Shown here in pieces: positions 23,992 through 32,052 of a stretch of DNA of 64,000 bases (its first letter is position 1; every line of letters starts with the position of its first letter). Below the pieces are notes generated by a model. That model was not told where the DNA came from, did no database searches, and saw only the letters and a list, made by a program, of their open reading frames with translations. The position numbers were made by a program, and so were the translations under genes. Source of the DNA: Litorivita sp040371945 (GTDB lineage: Bacteria > Pseudomonadota > Alphaproteobacteria > Rhodobacterales > Rhodobacteraceae); NCBI RefSeq assembly GCF_040371945.1, contig NZ_BAABWS010000001.1, forward strand, positions 1,116,001 to 1,180,000. Direction: 5' to 3'.

Positions 23992-24906
23992 ATGCAAATC
24001 TACCTGCCCATCGCCGAAGTCTCGGTCAACATGTTCCTGCTTTTGGGGCTGGGCGGAATTGTGGGCATTTTGTCCGGCATGTTTGGCGTTGGCGGCGGTT
24101 TTTTGATCACGCCCTTGCTGTTTTTTGTCGGCATTCCGCCCGCCGTTGCGGTGGCCACCTCAGCCAATCAAATCGTCGCCTCCTCCTTCTCGGCGCTTTT
24201 GGCGCATCTGAGGCGCAAGAATGTCGACCTGCGCATGGGCACCGTTTTGTTGCTCGGCGGTCTGGCCGGTTCGGCGCTTGGCGTGATGGCGTTCAATTAC
24301 CTCAAGGCGCTCGGCCAAGTCGATTTGATGGTCAACCTGTGTTACGTGGTTTTTCTGGGCATCGTCGGCGGTTTGATGATGGTGGAAAGCCTGCGCGCCA
24401 TGCGCCGCAGCAAGGCCAGCACCCCCAAACCGCGCCGTCAGCGCGGATGGATCACCGCACTTCCGTTCAAAATGCGGTTTCGCACATCGGGGCTTTATAT
24501 CTCGGTTCTGCCGCCCGTGATGGTCGGGCTGTTTGTCGGTGTGCTCTCGGCCGTCATGGGGGTCGGCGGCGGCTTCATCATGGTGCCCGCGATGATCTAT
24601 CTGCTTGGAATGCCAACCAAAGTCGTGATCGGCACCTCGCTTTACCAGATCCTTTTTGTCACCGCCTTCACGACACTTTTGCACGCGACGACCAACCATA
24701 CCGTCGACATCGCCTTGGCGGTTTTGTTGATCCTCGGCGGCGTCGTGGGGGCGCAATTCGGCACGCGGATCGGCGCGAAAATGCGGCCCGAATCCTTGCG
24801 CGTCCTGCTCGGGGCCTTGGTGCTTTTGGTCTGCGCCAAACTGGCGCTTGACCTGCTCTTGCCGCCCAGCGAGGTCTACTCCGTCGCGCCGATGGTCGCC
24901 AAATGA
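23992..24906 (+). CDS. Sulfite exporter TauE/SafE family protein
   Basis: A 304-residue polytopic protein of the TauE/SafE family, with two homologous halves. The first reads GGIVGILSGMFGVGGGFLIT near the N-terminus. The second reads GVLSAVMGVGGGFIMVPAMI past the middle, and a charged loop of arginines and lysines separates them. The family moves sulfite, sulfoacetate or related organosulfur anions. The ATG at 23992 is 5 bases from TAGGAG. Its stop overlaps the following TIGR02186-like gene by 4 bases, and this pairing is recurrent in alphaproteobacteria. Confidence 0.92.
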   Translation: MQIYLPIAEVSVNMFLLLGLGGIVGILSGMFGVGGGFLITPLLFFVGIPPAVAVATSANQIVASSFSALLAHLRRKNVDLRMGTVLLLGGLAGSALGVMAFNYLKALGQVDLMVNLCYVVFLGIVGGLMMVESLRAMRRSKASTPKPRRQRGWITALPFKMRFRTSGLYISVLPPVMVGLFVGVLSAVMGVGGGFIMVPAMIYLLGMPTKVVIGTSLYQILFVTAFTTLLHATTNHTVDIALAVLLILGGVVGAQFGTRIGAKMRPESLRVLLGALVLLVCAKLALDLLLPPSEVYSVAPMVAK

Positions 24907-25670
24907 TCGCGCGCATCGGGGCCATACTGCTTGCATGGCTTTGCGCCGCGCCGCTCTGCGCCCAAGAGGATATCGTGCTCGGCCTGTCGCAAGACAGCAT
25001 CGCCATCACCGCCGATTTCTCCGGATCCGAGCTTTTGATCTTTGGCGCGATCAAGCGCGAAGCCCCGATCCCTCCCGAAAACCTCGATGTGGTGATCACC
25101 GTCGCAGGGCCGCTCGCGCCGCTTGTTGTGCGGCGCAAGGAGCGGCGTTACGGCATCTGGATCAACACCGAATCCGAAGTCATCGACGCCGCGCCTTCCT
25201 TCTACGCCGTGGCCAGCTCCGCGCCTTTGGGTGAGGTGATTTCCGCCAAGGATGACCGGCGCGAACGCATCTCGATCCCGCGCGCGGTGCGGGCCTATAC
25301 GGCGCGGCTGTTGAACCCGCGCGGCAAGGATTTCGCCGATGCGGTGATCCGTATCCGCACCGATGAAGGCGCGTTCATACAGCTCGATAGCACCGTCGAA
25401 GTGGCCCAAGACACGCTGTTTAGCACCTCGATTTCGCTGCCCGCGAATTTGACCGATGGAATGTATCAGGTGCGCATATTCCTTGCCCGCAGCGGGAATA
25501 TCATTGCCAGCCACGACAGCGACATCGCCGTGCGCAAAGTCGGTTTGGAGCAGTTTTTGTTCAATCTCTCGCGCCGCCAACCTCTGGTCTACGGGCTGTT
25601 GTCTTTGGCTTTGGCGGTGCTGGCCGGATGGGGGGCCTCGGCGCTGTTCCGGTTGATCCGCGAACGCTGA
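24903..25670 (+). CDS. TIGR02186 family membrane-anchored periplasmic protein
   Basis: A 255-residue protein with a cleavable signal peptide (MIARIGAILLAWLCAAPLCAQ) and a beta-rich periplasmic body. A single C-terminal membrane helix (about 228-248, PLVYGLLSLALAVLAGWGAS) is followed by a short basic tail. This matches the alphaproteobacterial TIGR02186 (Alph_Pro_TM) family, whose function is unknown and which is regularly encoded after tauE. The ATGA overlap with tauE implies coupled translation and a shared job, perhaps handling sulfur anions at the membrane (inference). It converges on the SDR gene with a 7-base gap. Confidence 0.85.
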   Translation: MIARIGAILLAWLCAAPLCAQEDIVLGLSQDSIAITADFSGSELLIFGAIKREAPIPPENLDVVITVAGPLAPLVVRRKERRYGIWINTESEVIDAAPSFYAVASSAPLGEVISAKDDRRERISIPRAVRAYTARLLNPRGKDFADAVIRIRTDEGAFIQLDSTVEVAQDTLFSTSISLPANLTDGMYQVRIFLARSGNIIASHDSDIAVRKVGLEQFLFNLSRRQPLVYGLLSLALAVLAGWGASALFRLIRER

Positions 25671-25677
25671 TCCGGCG

Positions 25678-26400
25678 TTAGCCGCGGCCGATATGCGGCA
25701 TCTTGGTCGCCATCAGCATCATGCTTTGCACATTCGCCTCAAGCGGCAACTGCGCCATGGCGAGCACCGATTTGGCCACATCCGCGACATCCATCACCGG
25801 CGGCGCATCCTTGGGGTTTTGCGCGATGATCTCCTCCAAAAGCGCCGTGCGCGCATTGCCGATATCGATCTGCCCGCAGGCGATATTATAGGCCCGCCCG
25901 TCCAAGGACAGGGTCTTGGTCAATCCCGACACCCCGTGTTTTGTCGTGGTGTAACAGGTCGATCCCGCGCGCGGGCTATGGGCCGAAACCGACCCGTTGT
26001 TGATGATCCGCCCGCCTTGGGGGTTTTGTGCGCGCATTTGGCGAACGGCCGCGCGCGCAGCCAAAAACATCCCCGTCAGATTGAGATCGACCACCGATTG
26101 CCACTCGGCAAGGCTGATCTCGTCAATCGGGGCCATCGGTCCGAACATTCCCGCATTATTGAACAATACGTCGAGCCGCCCAGCCTTTTGGATGAAGCGC
26201 TCGAATGCGGCCTCGACCTGCGCCTCGTCGGTTACGTCGGCGGGCAAAATCACCGCCGCATCGCCGCGCCCTTGCGCCAAATCCTCAAGCGGCTCGGCGC
26301 GGCGCGCCAAAAGCCCGACGCGCCACCCCGCGTCCAAAAACGCCTGCGCGCACGCGGCGCCGATGCCGCTGCTTGCGCCAGTGATCATGATGCTGTTCAT
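25678..26400 (-). CDS. Short-chain dehydrogenase/reductase (SDR)
   Basis: A 240-residue classical SDR. It has the nucleotide-binding TGASSGIGAACAQAF at residues 7-21, NNAGMFGP in the middle, a catalytic serine in INNGSVSAHSP, and the YTTTK catalytic Tyr/Lys pair. It uses NAD(P)H on an alcohol or carbonyl; the substrate is unknown. The gene start overlaps the helicase stop by 4 bases on the same strand, so it is co-translated with the RecD-like helicase, a pairing with no obvious metabolic logic. Confidence 0.92.
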   Translation of the reverse strand: MNSIMITGASSGIGAACAQAFLDAGWRVGLLARRAEPLEDLAQGRGDAAVILPADVTDEAQVEAAFERFIQKAGRLDVLFNNAGMFGPMAPIDEISLAEWQSVVDLNLTGMFLAARAAVRQMRAQNPQGGRIINNGSVSAHSPRAGSTCYTTTKHGVSGLTKTLSLDGRAYNIACGQIDIGNARTALLEEIIAQNPKDAPPVMDVADVAKSVLAMAQLPLEANVQSMMLMATKMPHIGRG

Positions 26401-27947
26401 GGGGCCGCCTCCGATTGCAATTTCAGTTCCAAGGGCACGCTTGCGGGCGTCAAATCATCGACCGTCAATCCATAGGTCGGCTTTGCCAGACGGTTGCGCA
26501 CCACCCAATAAAGCCGCTGCTCGGCGCGGGTGATCGCCACATAGGCCAGCCGTTTCCAAAGCGGTTGACCCGCCTCGATCCGGCCCATTTTGGCCGCCAC
26601 ATAGAGGTCGGGCGCAAAGACCTGAACATTCTCCCACTGGCTGCCCTGCGCCTTGTGAATCGTCACCGCCGCCCCGTGCAAAAACGTCGCCCCCATACGG
26701 GCGGCAAAGGGGATAAAGGGTTCTTCCTCATCAGGTTTTTCGATTTTCACGATAGAAGCCGCCGAAAGTTGCGGGTCTTCCGCCCCCATCACATGAAGCC
26801 GCGAAAACCCCGGTTTGCGCCCCTCGCCCAAATAGACCACCTGCGCGCCTTTGATCAGGCCGCGCGCCTCAAGATCGAGCCGTTTCTTGCGATGTTTGAG
26901 CGGCAATTCCAACCCGTCGCAGATCAGCGGCTCTCCGGCCAAAAGCGCGGTTTCGGGCGCGCCATGCACGGCGCGAAAGGCGTTGATCAACCGGATGCGC
27001 GTGGCATTGCGCCAGACCAGAACCGGACTGCGCGCCATCAAATCCACCTCGACACGGCTGGCCCAGATCACGCGGTCGTCGCACTTGGCCTTCTCTTCGA
27101 TCATCGCCTCGAAGTGATGGAATTCAAGCGCCGGATCGGCCAGAGCATGGGCCAGATCCAAGATCGGATTGTCGGCGTCTTGGCGGTGGATGCGGCTCAA
27201 TTCGAGCTTCGCAGGCGCGCTCAGCCCGTCAAACACCATCGACCCCGATTGCCCGACAGGGGCAAGCTGCGCCGGATCGCCAAACAGCACAAGGGTGGAA
27301 AAAATCTCTTTGAGATCATTGAATTGCTTTTCGTCGAGCATCGAGCTCTCATCGACGAAACCGATATCAAGCCCCTCTTCGCGCCGCTTCCATCCGGTGA
27401 TGAAATCCGACCCGCGCAGCCCCGCCGCCGCCATCGCACCCGGAATGGATTTGTTGCTTTGAAAGAAGGCAAAGGCGCGGTCAAGCGCAACCTCAGTCAA
27501 CCCGTCGATCTCGGGCCGCTCGCCATTGCCCGCCAACCATTCGGCGATGCGCTCGTATTCGGGATCATAGACCGGCGTATAAAGAATGCGGTGGATCGTC
27601 GTCGCGGGCACCCCGCGCAGACGCAAAACGCTGGCCGCTTTATTGGTCGGCGCGAGGATCGCGAGGCTGCGTTTGTCGCGCGCTTTGCGGCTTTCGAAAT
27701 CGCCGCTGACCAATTGCACCCCCGCCTCTTCCATGGCGCGGTAAAGCTCTGCGAGCAGGAGCGTTTTGCCCGACCCCGCCTTGCCGATCACGGCCAGAAC
27801 CTGCGAGGCGCCGCCATCACGCGGCGGGGTCAGGGTCGCATTTTCGATATCCACACCCGCCCCGCGCAGCGCCTCGGCGATGCTGTCAAAGGCGGCGGCC
27901 TGATCGTGGGAGAATGTGACGCTGGAGACGGGGGCAAGTTGGGACAT
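26397..27947 (-). CDS. RecD-like ATP-dependent DNA helicase
   Basis: A 516-residue superfamily 1 helicase. Walker A is GKAGSGKTLLLAELY near residues 60-75, a LAPTNKAASVLRLRGV block follows, and the DE-box reads FVDESSMLD. FGDPAQLAPVG is motif III. The C-terminal UvrD-like domain has TIHKAQGSQWENV and YVAITRAEQRLYWVV. It resembles the RecD/TraA-type single-subunit helicases used in DNA repair, without RecB or RecC nearby. I start at MSQLAPVSS (27947); the longer in-frame start adds six residues. It is followed by the coupled SDR gene. Confidence 0.9.
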   Translation of the reverse strand: MSQLAPVSSVTFSHDQAAAFDSIAEALRGAGVDIENATLTPPRDGGASQVLAVIGKAGSGKTLLLAELYRAMEEAGVQLVSGDFESRKARDKRSLAILAPTNKAASVLRLRGVPATTIHRILYTPVYDPEYERIAEWLAGNGERPEIDGLTEVALDRAFAFFQSNKSIPGAMAAAGLRGSDFITGWKRREEGLDIGFVDESSMLDEKQFNDLKEIFSTLVLFGDPAQLAPVGQSGSMVFDGLSAPAKLELSRIHRQDADNPILDLAHALADPALEFHHFEAMIEEKAKCDDRVIWASRVEVDLMARSPVLVWRNATRIRLINAFRAVHGAPETALLAGEPLICDGLELPLKHRKKRLDLEARGLIKGAQVVYLGEGRKPGFSRLHVMGAEDPQLSAASIVKIEKPDEEEPFIPFAARMGATFLHGAAVTIHKAQGSQWENVQVFAPDLYVAAKMGRIEAGQPLWKRLAYVAITRAEQRLYWVVRNRLAKPTYGLTVDDLTPASVPLELKLQSEAAP

Positions 27948-28030
27948 GGCGCAACGATAAATCACCGCGCCATGAAGGGCCAGAGACCATCCTTTGCCGA
28001 AGGCCTATCAGGTGCGATTTGCGGTGCGGA

Positions 28031-28669
28031 TCAGGCGGATTTTGCCATGCGTTGGCGGGTTTTGCGCCCAAAGGCACGCTCGAACCAAAGCCGTGACAAT
28101 TGCGGGGAGATACCCGCGCGCTGCGCCACGCGCGCCTGCGCCTCGGGGGTGAACTCCCACAGGCCGACGGAAATCTTGTCGCGCCCCGCCCCTTGCGAGC
28201 CAAGCACCTCGGGCGAGGAGCCGATCAGGCGATAGATGCGCACCATGCGCGCGTCGAACACACCGGCGTAGTGTTTGACGCCAAAACCGGTCATCACCTC
28301 GCCGCCCGCCAGCATCAGCGCGGCGGCGGTATTGGGATCGGTGTCGCGCGCGAGGCAAAAGCGGGTGCATTCCCAAATCAGCGGGCTTTCAATATGCACG
28401 CCGCCGGTCAAATGGCTGAAGTGATCGTTGATCATCACCGGCCCCGTGGTGGGCAACAACCGCATCGAGCCGCCGTGGGTGCCATCGGCCTTTTCCCAAA
28501 TCACATAAAGCGGGTTGAGCGCGTCATATTCATCGCGCTCCTCACCGTTTGCATCCACGGTGACCTCCCAACCAAGGCGGGTTTTGAATTGGTCCGCACG
28601 GTCAAGAAACATCGAGCGCGCCAGTTTGGGATAAGCATGAAGATCGTTGGCATAGATATAGCGGATCAT
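28031..28669 (-). CDS. luxI: Acyl-homoserine-lactone synthase (LuxI family)
   Basis: A 212-residue LuxI synthase, which makes AHL signals from SAM and acyl-ACP. Invariant residues appear at LuxI positions: Arg24, Phe28 and Trp34 in DRADQFKTRLGWEV, Asp46 and Asp49 in ERDEYD, and Arg70 in GGSMRLLPTTGP. The acyl-chain length cannot be read from sequence. It lies downstream of luxR in the same direction, separated by a terminator, so it has its own promoter. That promoter region contains a GTTAACCAT CtrA half-site and a 10-bp palindrome that may act as a lux-type box. Confidence 0.95.
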   Translation of the reverse strand: MIRYIYANDLHAYPKLARSMFLDRADQFKTRLGWEVTVDANGEERDEYDALNPLYVIWEKADGTHGGSMRLLPTTGPVMINDHFSHLTGGVHIESPLIWECTRFCLARDTDPNTAAALMLAGGEVMTGFGVKHYAGVFDARMVRIYRLIGSSPEVLGSQGAGRDKISVGLWEFTPEAQARVAQRAGISPQLSRLWFERAFGRKTRQRMAKSA

Positions 28670-28705
28670 TTGGAAGCCCCTTTTTCCGATGAGAACAAAA
28701 GGAGA

Positions 28706-28724
28706 ATAGCGCTATATGGTTAAC
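28706..28724 (-). promoter_or_regulatory. luxI upstream elements: palindrome and CtrA half-site
   Basis: A perfect palindrome ATAGCGCTAT (28706-28715) adjoins GTTAACCAT (28716-28724, read in the luxI direction), a canonical CtrA half-site. They lie 37-55 bases upstream of the luxI ATG. Function inferred from motif and position only. Confidence 0.4.
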
Positions 28725-28777
28725 GCACCCCAACCAGCGCGCGCCCATGTCAAGAAGGCTCAACAGGCCTTAAAAAT

Positions 28778-28818
28778 AAGGAAAACACCCGCGCGCCGCA
28801 GGTCAAGGGGCGCGCGGG
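28778..28818 (-). terminator. Rho-independent terminator of luxR
   Basis: A perfect 10-bp GC stem (28788-28797 with 28809-28818, 11-nt loop) just after the luxR stop, followed leftward by TGTTTTCCTT. It separates luxR from luxI transcription. Confidence 0.75.
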
Positions 28819-28828
28819 TAAAGAAATT

Positions 28829-29554
28829 CTATACGACGATCAGCCCGCGCGACAACGCCCGCGCAACGGCGTGAGTCGTATTCATCGCGCCCAGCTTGAA
28901 GCGCGCGGCCTCGATATAGACCCGCAGCGTATGCTCGGAAATCGCGAGCGTTTCGGCAACCTGAGCGCGGCTGTATCCGATCGCCAAAAGCGTCATGGCA
29001 TCGATCTCGCGCGGCGAGAGCGGCTGCGCAGGCTCCGGCGTACGATCGGGTTCGAACTCGATGGCCTTTTGATTGAAGTAATGCGCGATCAGGATCAGAT
29101 CGCGGCGGTTCGCCTCGGTAAAGGCCGCCCAAGTGTCATCGTCGCAATTGTGCGAAACGGTGAAGAGCGCGAACTGGCCGTTGGGACCGCGGATAGGCAC
29201 GGAGTAGCCTTGATTGCCGACCCCATGGGCGATGGCATCCGCTTGAAAGGCCCGCGCCGCTTTGCTGCTCCAATCCAGTCGCTTCCAATCCACCGGATGG
29301 AAGCGTTGGTAGCAGCCGACCACAACGGGATCGACGCGCAGGTAGTCTTTTAAGATGTAATGTTGAACCCATTCAGGGTCATAGGTGCCGCATCCATATT
29401 GTTCACCATTGCTGCTGACCCAATGATAGACGAGATGATCGACCTTGAAGACGTCGCGAAGCGCTTCGCTGACGTCTTGCATATGTTCAAGCTCGGAGGC
29501 CTGTTCGAGATCCTCCAATATAGCTTCCAGCCGTTGTTGCCTCGGTGCAGGCAT
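28829..29554 (-). CDS. luxR: LuxR family quorum-sensing transcriptional regulator
   Basis: A 241-residue LuxR-type regulator. The N-terminal autoinducer-binding domain has LVYHWVSSNGEQYGCGTYD, RVDPVVVG with the conserved Asp-Pro, VDWKRLDW, and the GYSVPIRGP segment. The C-terminal GerE-type helix-turn-helix is PLSPREIDAMTLLAIGYSRA and AETLAISEHTLRVYIEAARF. It binds the AHL made by the neighbouring luxI product and controls target promoters. I prefer the ATG at 29554, with AAAGGGG about 10 bases upstream, over 29584, which lacks a ribosome site. Its first 68 bases overlap the small gene at 29487 in another frame. Confidence 0.93.
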   Translation of the reverse strand: MPAPRQQRLEAILEDLEQASELEHMQDVSEALRDVFKVDHLVYHWVSSNGEQYGCGTYDPEWVQHYILKDYLRVDPVVVGCYQRFHPVDWKRLDWSSKAARAFQADAIAHGVGNQGYSVPIRGPNGQFALFTVSHNCDDDTWAAFTEANRRDLILIAHYFNQKAIEFEPDRTPEPAQPLSPREIDAMTLLAIGYSRAQVAETLAISEHTLRVYIEAARFKLGAMNTTHAVARALSRGLIVV

Positions 29555-29702
29555 GTTGTCGCGGCCCCTTTCCATGCGACGCAAGCTCTGCCGCAGCGAT
29601 CAGCGTGGCATCATCCAGCTGTTCAGCCAAGGCTGTCAAACCATTGCCCGAAGCAAAAGTTTTCAAGTCGGAGAGTACGTCCAGTATCCAGTCATTCTGC
29701 AT
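29487..29702 (-). CDS. Small conserved-looking protein overlapping the start of luxR
   Basis: A 71-residue protein starting MQNDWILDVLSDLKTF, with LTALAEQLDDATLIAAAELA in the middle. I believe short proteins with this DWILDVL...LAEQLDD pattern occur widely in Rhodobacteraceae, often upstream of luxR, but none has a function I know. It starts 20 bases downstream of a perfect CtrA-type site and overlaps luxR by 68 bases in a different frame. It is thus the first gene of the luxR transcript and may couple its translation. The last 20 residues are low-complexity and may simply be the readable tail before a stop. Confidence 0.65.
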   Translation of the reverse strand: MQNDWILDVLSDLKTFASGNGLTALAEQLDDATLIAAAELASHGKGPRQHACTEATTAGSYIGGSRTGLRA

Positions 29703-29724
29703 GGTGAATCTCGCCCGTGAGTGG

Positions 29725-29739
29725 TTAACGAATGGTTAA
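29725..29739 (-). promoter_or_regulatory. Full CtrA-type site in the luxR operon promoter
   Basis: Read toward luxR the sequence is TTAACCATTCGTTAACC, which is TTAA-N7-TTAA with the preferred flanking bases. It lies 23-37 bases upstream of the first start codon. CtrA binding is inferred from the consensus. Confidence 0.7.
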
Positions 29740-29852
29740 TAATATCGTAGCACGCGAGTGAAAAATGCGAAATTCGCGTATTTCCACTCCCCAAAAATAG
29801 TGAGGCCAGAGATTCTAAGGCCTTGTTTTATAAAAACGCACCCATTCGAACC

Positions 29853-29889
29853 AAAAAGCCTGCGAACCGATCACTCGATTCGCAGGCTT
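29853..29889 (-). terminator. Rho-independent terminator of ccr
   Basis: A perfect 11-bp stem (AAGCCTGCGAA at 29856-29866 with 29879-29889, 12-nt loop) about 50 bases after the ccr stop, read leftward into five T at 29857-29853. Confidence 0.8.
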
Positions 29890-29939
29890 AGAATGACCCA
29901 GACTTGTTAAAGACAGGGTTAATCTTGATCGGGCGCGGC

Positions 29940-31211
29940 TTACTTGCCCGCTTCGATCACGTCCTCAACGGTGCGCAAACCGGTTTTGGGCGCTTGGACC
30001 AGAACGGCCATGTTGCCCGGCTTGTGCTCGTTGCGCAGCATTTTCATATGCGCCGCGGGGATGTCATCCCATGCGAAGACTTCGGACATGCACGGATCAA
30101 GGCGGCGCTCGATCATCAGGCGGTTGGCCGATGCGGCTTGCTTAAGGTTGGCGAAGTGCGAGCCTTGCAAACGCTTCTGGTGCATCCACATATAGCGCAC
30201 GTCGAAGGTGCAGTTGAAGCCCGAGGTGCCGGCGCAGATCACAACGATACCGCCCTTTTTCACCACAAGGGTCGAAACGGGGAAGGTCGCCTCACCGGGG
30301 TGTTCGAACACCATATCGACGCTCACGCCCTTGCCGGTGATGTCCCAGATCGCCTTGCCGAACTTGCGCGCTTCTTTGAGCCATTCGTTGTATTCGGGGC
30401 TGTTCACCGTGGGCAATTGGCCCCAGCAGTTGAAATCCTTGCGGTTGATCACGCCCTTGGCGCCCTGATCCATCACAAACTGGCGTTTGCTCTCGTCCGA
30501 GATCACACCGATCGCATTGGCACCGGCGGTATTCGCCAATTGGATCGCATAGGAGCCAAGACCGCCCGACGCGCCCCAAACCAGAACGTTCTGACCGGGC
30601 TTGAGCTCATGGGGGTGGTGACCAAAGAGCATACGATATGCGGTGGCCAGCGTCAGCGTGTAGCAAGCGGCCTCTTCCCATGTCAGGTGCTTGGGGCGCG
30701 GCATAAGCTGCTGCGCTTGCACGCGGGTGAACTGTGCGAAAGATCCGTCGCCGGTCTCGTAGCCCCAGATACGTTGCGTCGGAGAGAACATCGGATCGCC
30801 GCCGTTGCACTCTTCGTCGTCGCCGTCATCTTGGTTACAGTGAATGACCACCTCGTCGCCGACTTTCCATGTCTTGACCTTGTCACCCACGGCCCAAACG
30901 ATGCCCGAGGCATCGGAGCCCGCGATGTGATAGGGATCGCCATGCACGTCAAAGGGGCTGATCGGCTGACCGAGGCCCGCCCAAACGCCGTTATAGTTGA
31001 CGCCAGCGGCCATCACGAGCACCAGAACCTCGTGGCTGTCGATTTGCCACGTGTCCACGACCTCTTTCTTGAACGACGTGTCCGGCTCGCCGTGACGCTC
31101 GCGGCGGATCGCCCAAGCATACATTTGCTTTGGCACATGGCCCAGCGGCGGCATCTCGCCAATCTCGTAAAGGTCTTTCTTTGGTGCGTCGTATTGCGCG
31201 AAATCAGCCAT
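29940..31211 (-). CDS. ccrA: Crotonyl-CoA carboxylase/reductase
   Basis: A 423-residue MDR-family enzyme that reductively carboxylates crotonyl-CoA to ethylmalonyl-CoA with NADPH and CO2, the defining step of the ethylmalonyl-CoA pathway. Visible are the MDR core (GDEVVIHCNQDDGDDEECNG, with the CCR-typical acidic insertion), LTWEEAACYTLTLATAYRML, and the nucleotide-binding WGASGGLGSYAIQLANTAG near residues 190-210. The length is right for CCR (about 430). The start at 31211 follows AGGAGG closely. A pathway-associated motif lies at 31235-31248. It is divergent from the GNAT and ecm genes. Confidence 0.97.
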   Translation of the reverse strand: MADFAQYDAPKKDLYEIGEMPPLGHVPKQMYAWAIRRERHGEPDTSFKKEVVDTWQIDSHEVLVLVMAAGVNYNGVWAGLGQPISPFDVHGDPYHIAGSDASGIVWAVGDKVKTWKVGDEVVIHCNQDDGDDEECNGGDPMFSPTQRIWGYETGDGSFAQFTRVQAQQLMPRPKHLTWEEAACYTLTLATAYRMLFGHHPHELKPGQNVLVWGASGGLGSYAIQLANTAGANAIGVISDESKRQFVMDQGAKGVINRKDFNCWGQLPTVNSPEYNEWLKEARKFGKAIWDITGKGVSVDMVFEHPGEATFPVSTLVVKKGGIVVICAGTSGFNCTFDVRYMWMHQKRLQGSHFANLKQAASANRLMIERRLDPCMSEVFAWDDIPAAHMKMLRNEHKPGNMAVLVQAPKTGLRTVEDVIEAGK

Positions 31212-31234
31212 AGTAGCCTCCTGTGCGTGTCTCC

Positions 31235-31248
31235 ATGCCGCAATGCAG
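31235..31248 (-). promoter_or_regulatory. Shared EMCP motif upstream of ccr
   Basis: Read toward ccr: CTGCATTGCGGCAT, 24 bases before the ATG. Nearly the same 14-mer lies upstream of mcl2, ecm and the 55-aa gene, always in the gene's sense orientation. A related, weaker copy (TGCATTGTTGC) lies at 31287-31297. Confidence 0.6.
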
Positions 31249-31404
31249 AATCGCGGCCCATCGGGGGTAGAGATATTAACGTGCGCGCAACAATGCAATC
31301 CTACTTATGGCGATTTTGAAATTTTATAACCTCGCAGGCGCAGAAATTACGCGACGTTTTCGCGATCCTCTTCTCTTTTCGCGCTGGGTGCCCATATTCA
31401 AGGC

Positions 31405-32031
31405 ATGTCTCATCCGCCTCCCCCGCTCTCCACCGGTTTTCATAACAGCGAGCGACAACTGGCCGCCGCCCTGTTTTGGGAGGCCTTCGGCGCCAAGCTT
31501 GGAAAGATCATGGCGCCAGCGCCGAAAGCCACGGCATTTTTCGCGCAAACCCTCGATCCTGACTACTGTGTCTGCGCGCGCACGCCGCAAGGCCGCTTGC
31601 TCGGGCTTGCGGGGTTCAAAACCTCTCAGGGGGCGTTTTCCGGCGGCGGGCTTACGGAATTGGCCCAGCATTATGGCTGGTGGCATACGCTTTTGCGCGC
31701 TCCGGTGCTTGCTGCGCTTGAACGCAAGCTGACGCCGGATGAATTGCTGATGGACGGTATTTTTGTGACCAAAGAGGCGCGCGGGCGCGGGGTCGGATCG
31801 GCCTTGCTCACCGCCATCAAGCAAACCGCCGTGACGCGCGGGTATCGGCAGCTACGCCTTGATGTGATCGACACCAATCCGCGGGCGCGCGCCCTCTATG
31901 AACGCCAAGGTTTCGTTGCGGGCGAGACCCACTCCGCATGGCCATTGCGGCGGATATTGGGGTTTTCCTATGCGACCACGATGATCTGGGCCCCGCCCGA
32001 GAGCGCAGATACGACCGGTTTGGCCGAATAA
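31405..32031 (+). CDS. GNAT family N-acetyltransferase
   Basis: A 208-residue GNAT enzyme. The acetyl-CoA loop is VTKEARGRGVGSALLTAIKQ near residues 123-142, then LRLDVIDTNPRARALYERQG, the strand and Tyr-bearing helix of the family. The N-terminal ninety residues are longer than in small GNATs and include FAQTLDPDYCVCARTPQG. The substrate is unknown. It lies between ccr (divergent) and ecm (same strand, 125 bases downstream), so it may share part of the EMCP regulatory region. Confidence 0.88.
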   Translation: MSHPPPPLSTGFHNSERQLAAALFWEAFGAKLGKIMAPAPKATAFFAQTLDPDYCVCARTPQGRLLGLAGFKTSQGAFSGGGLTELAQHYGWWHTLLRAPVLAALERKLTPDELLMDGIFVTKEARGRGVGSALLTAIKQTAVTRGYRQLRLDVIDTNPRARALYERQGFVAGETHSAWPLRRILGFSYATTMIWAPPESADTTGLAE

Positions 32032-32052
32032 TGCCGCAGGGTTGCGACTTAT

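Noticed and set aside
29845..29856. ATTCGAACC, resembling a tRNA T-loop on the minus strand
   Set aside because: No acceptor, anticodon or D arm can be folded around it; the neighbouring stem is the ccr terminator.
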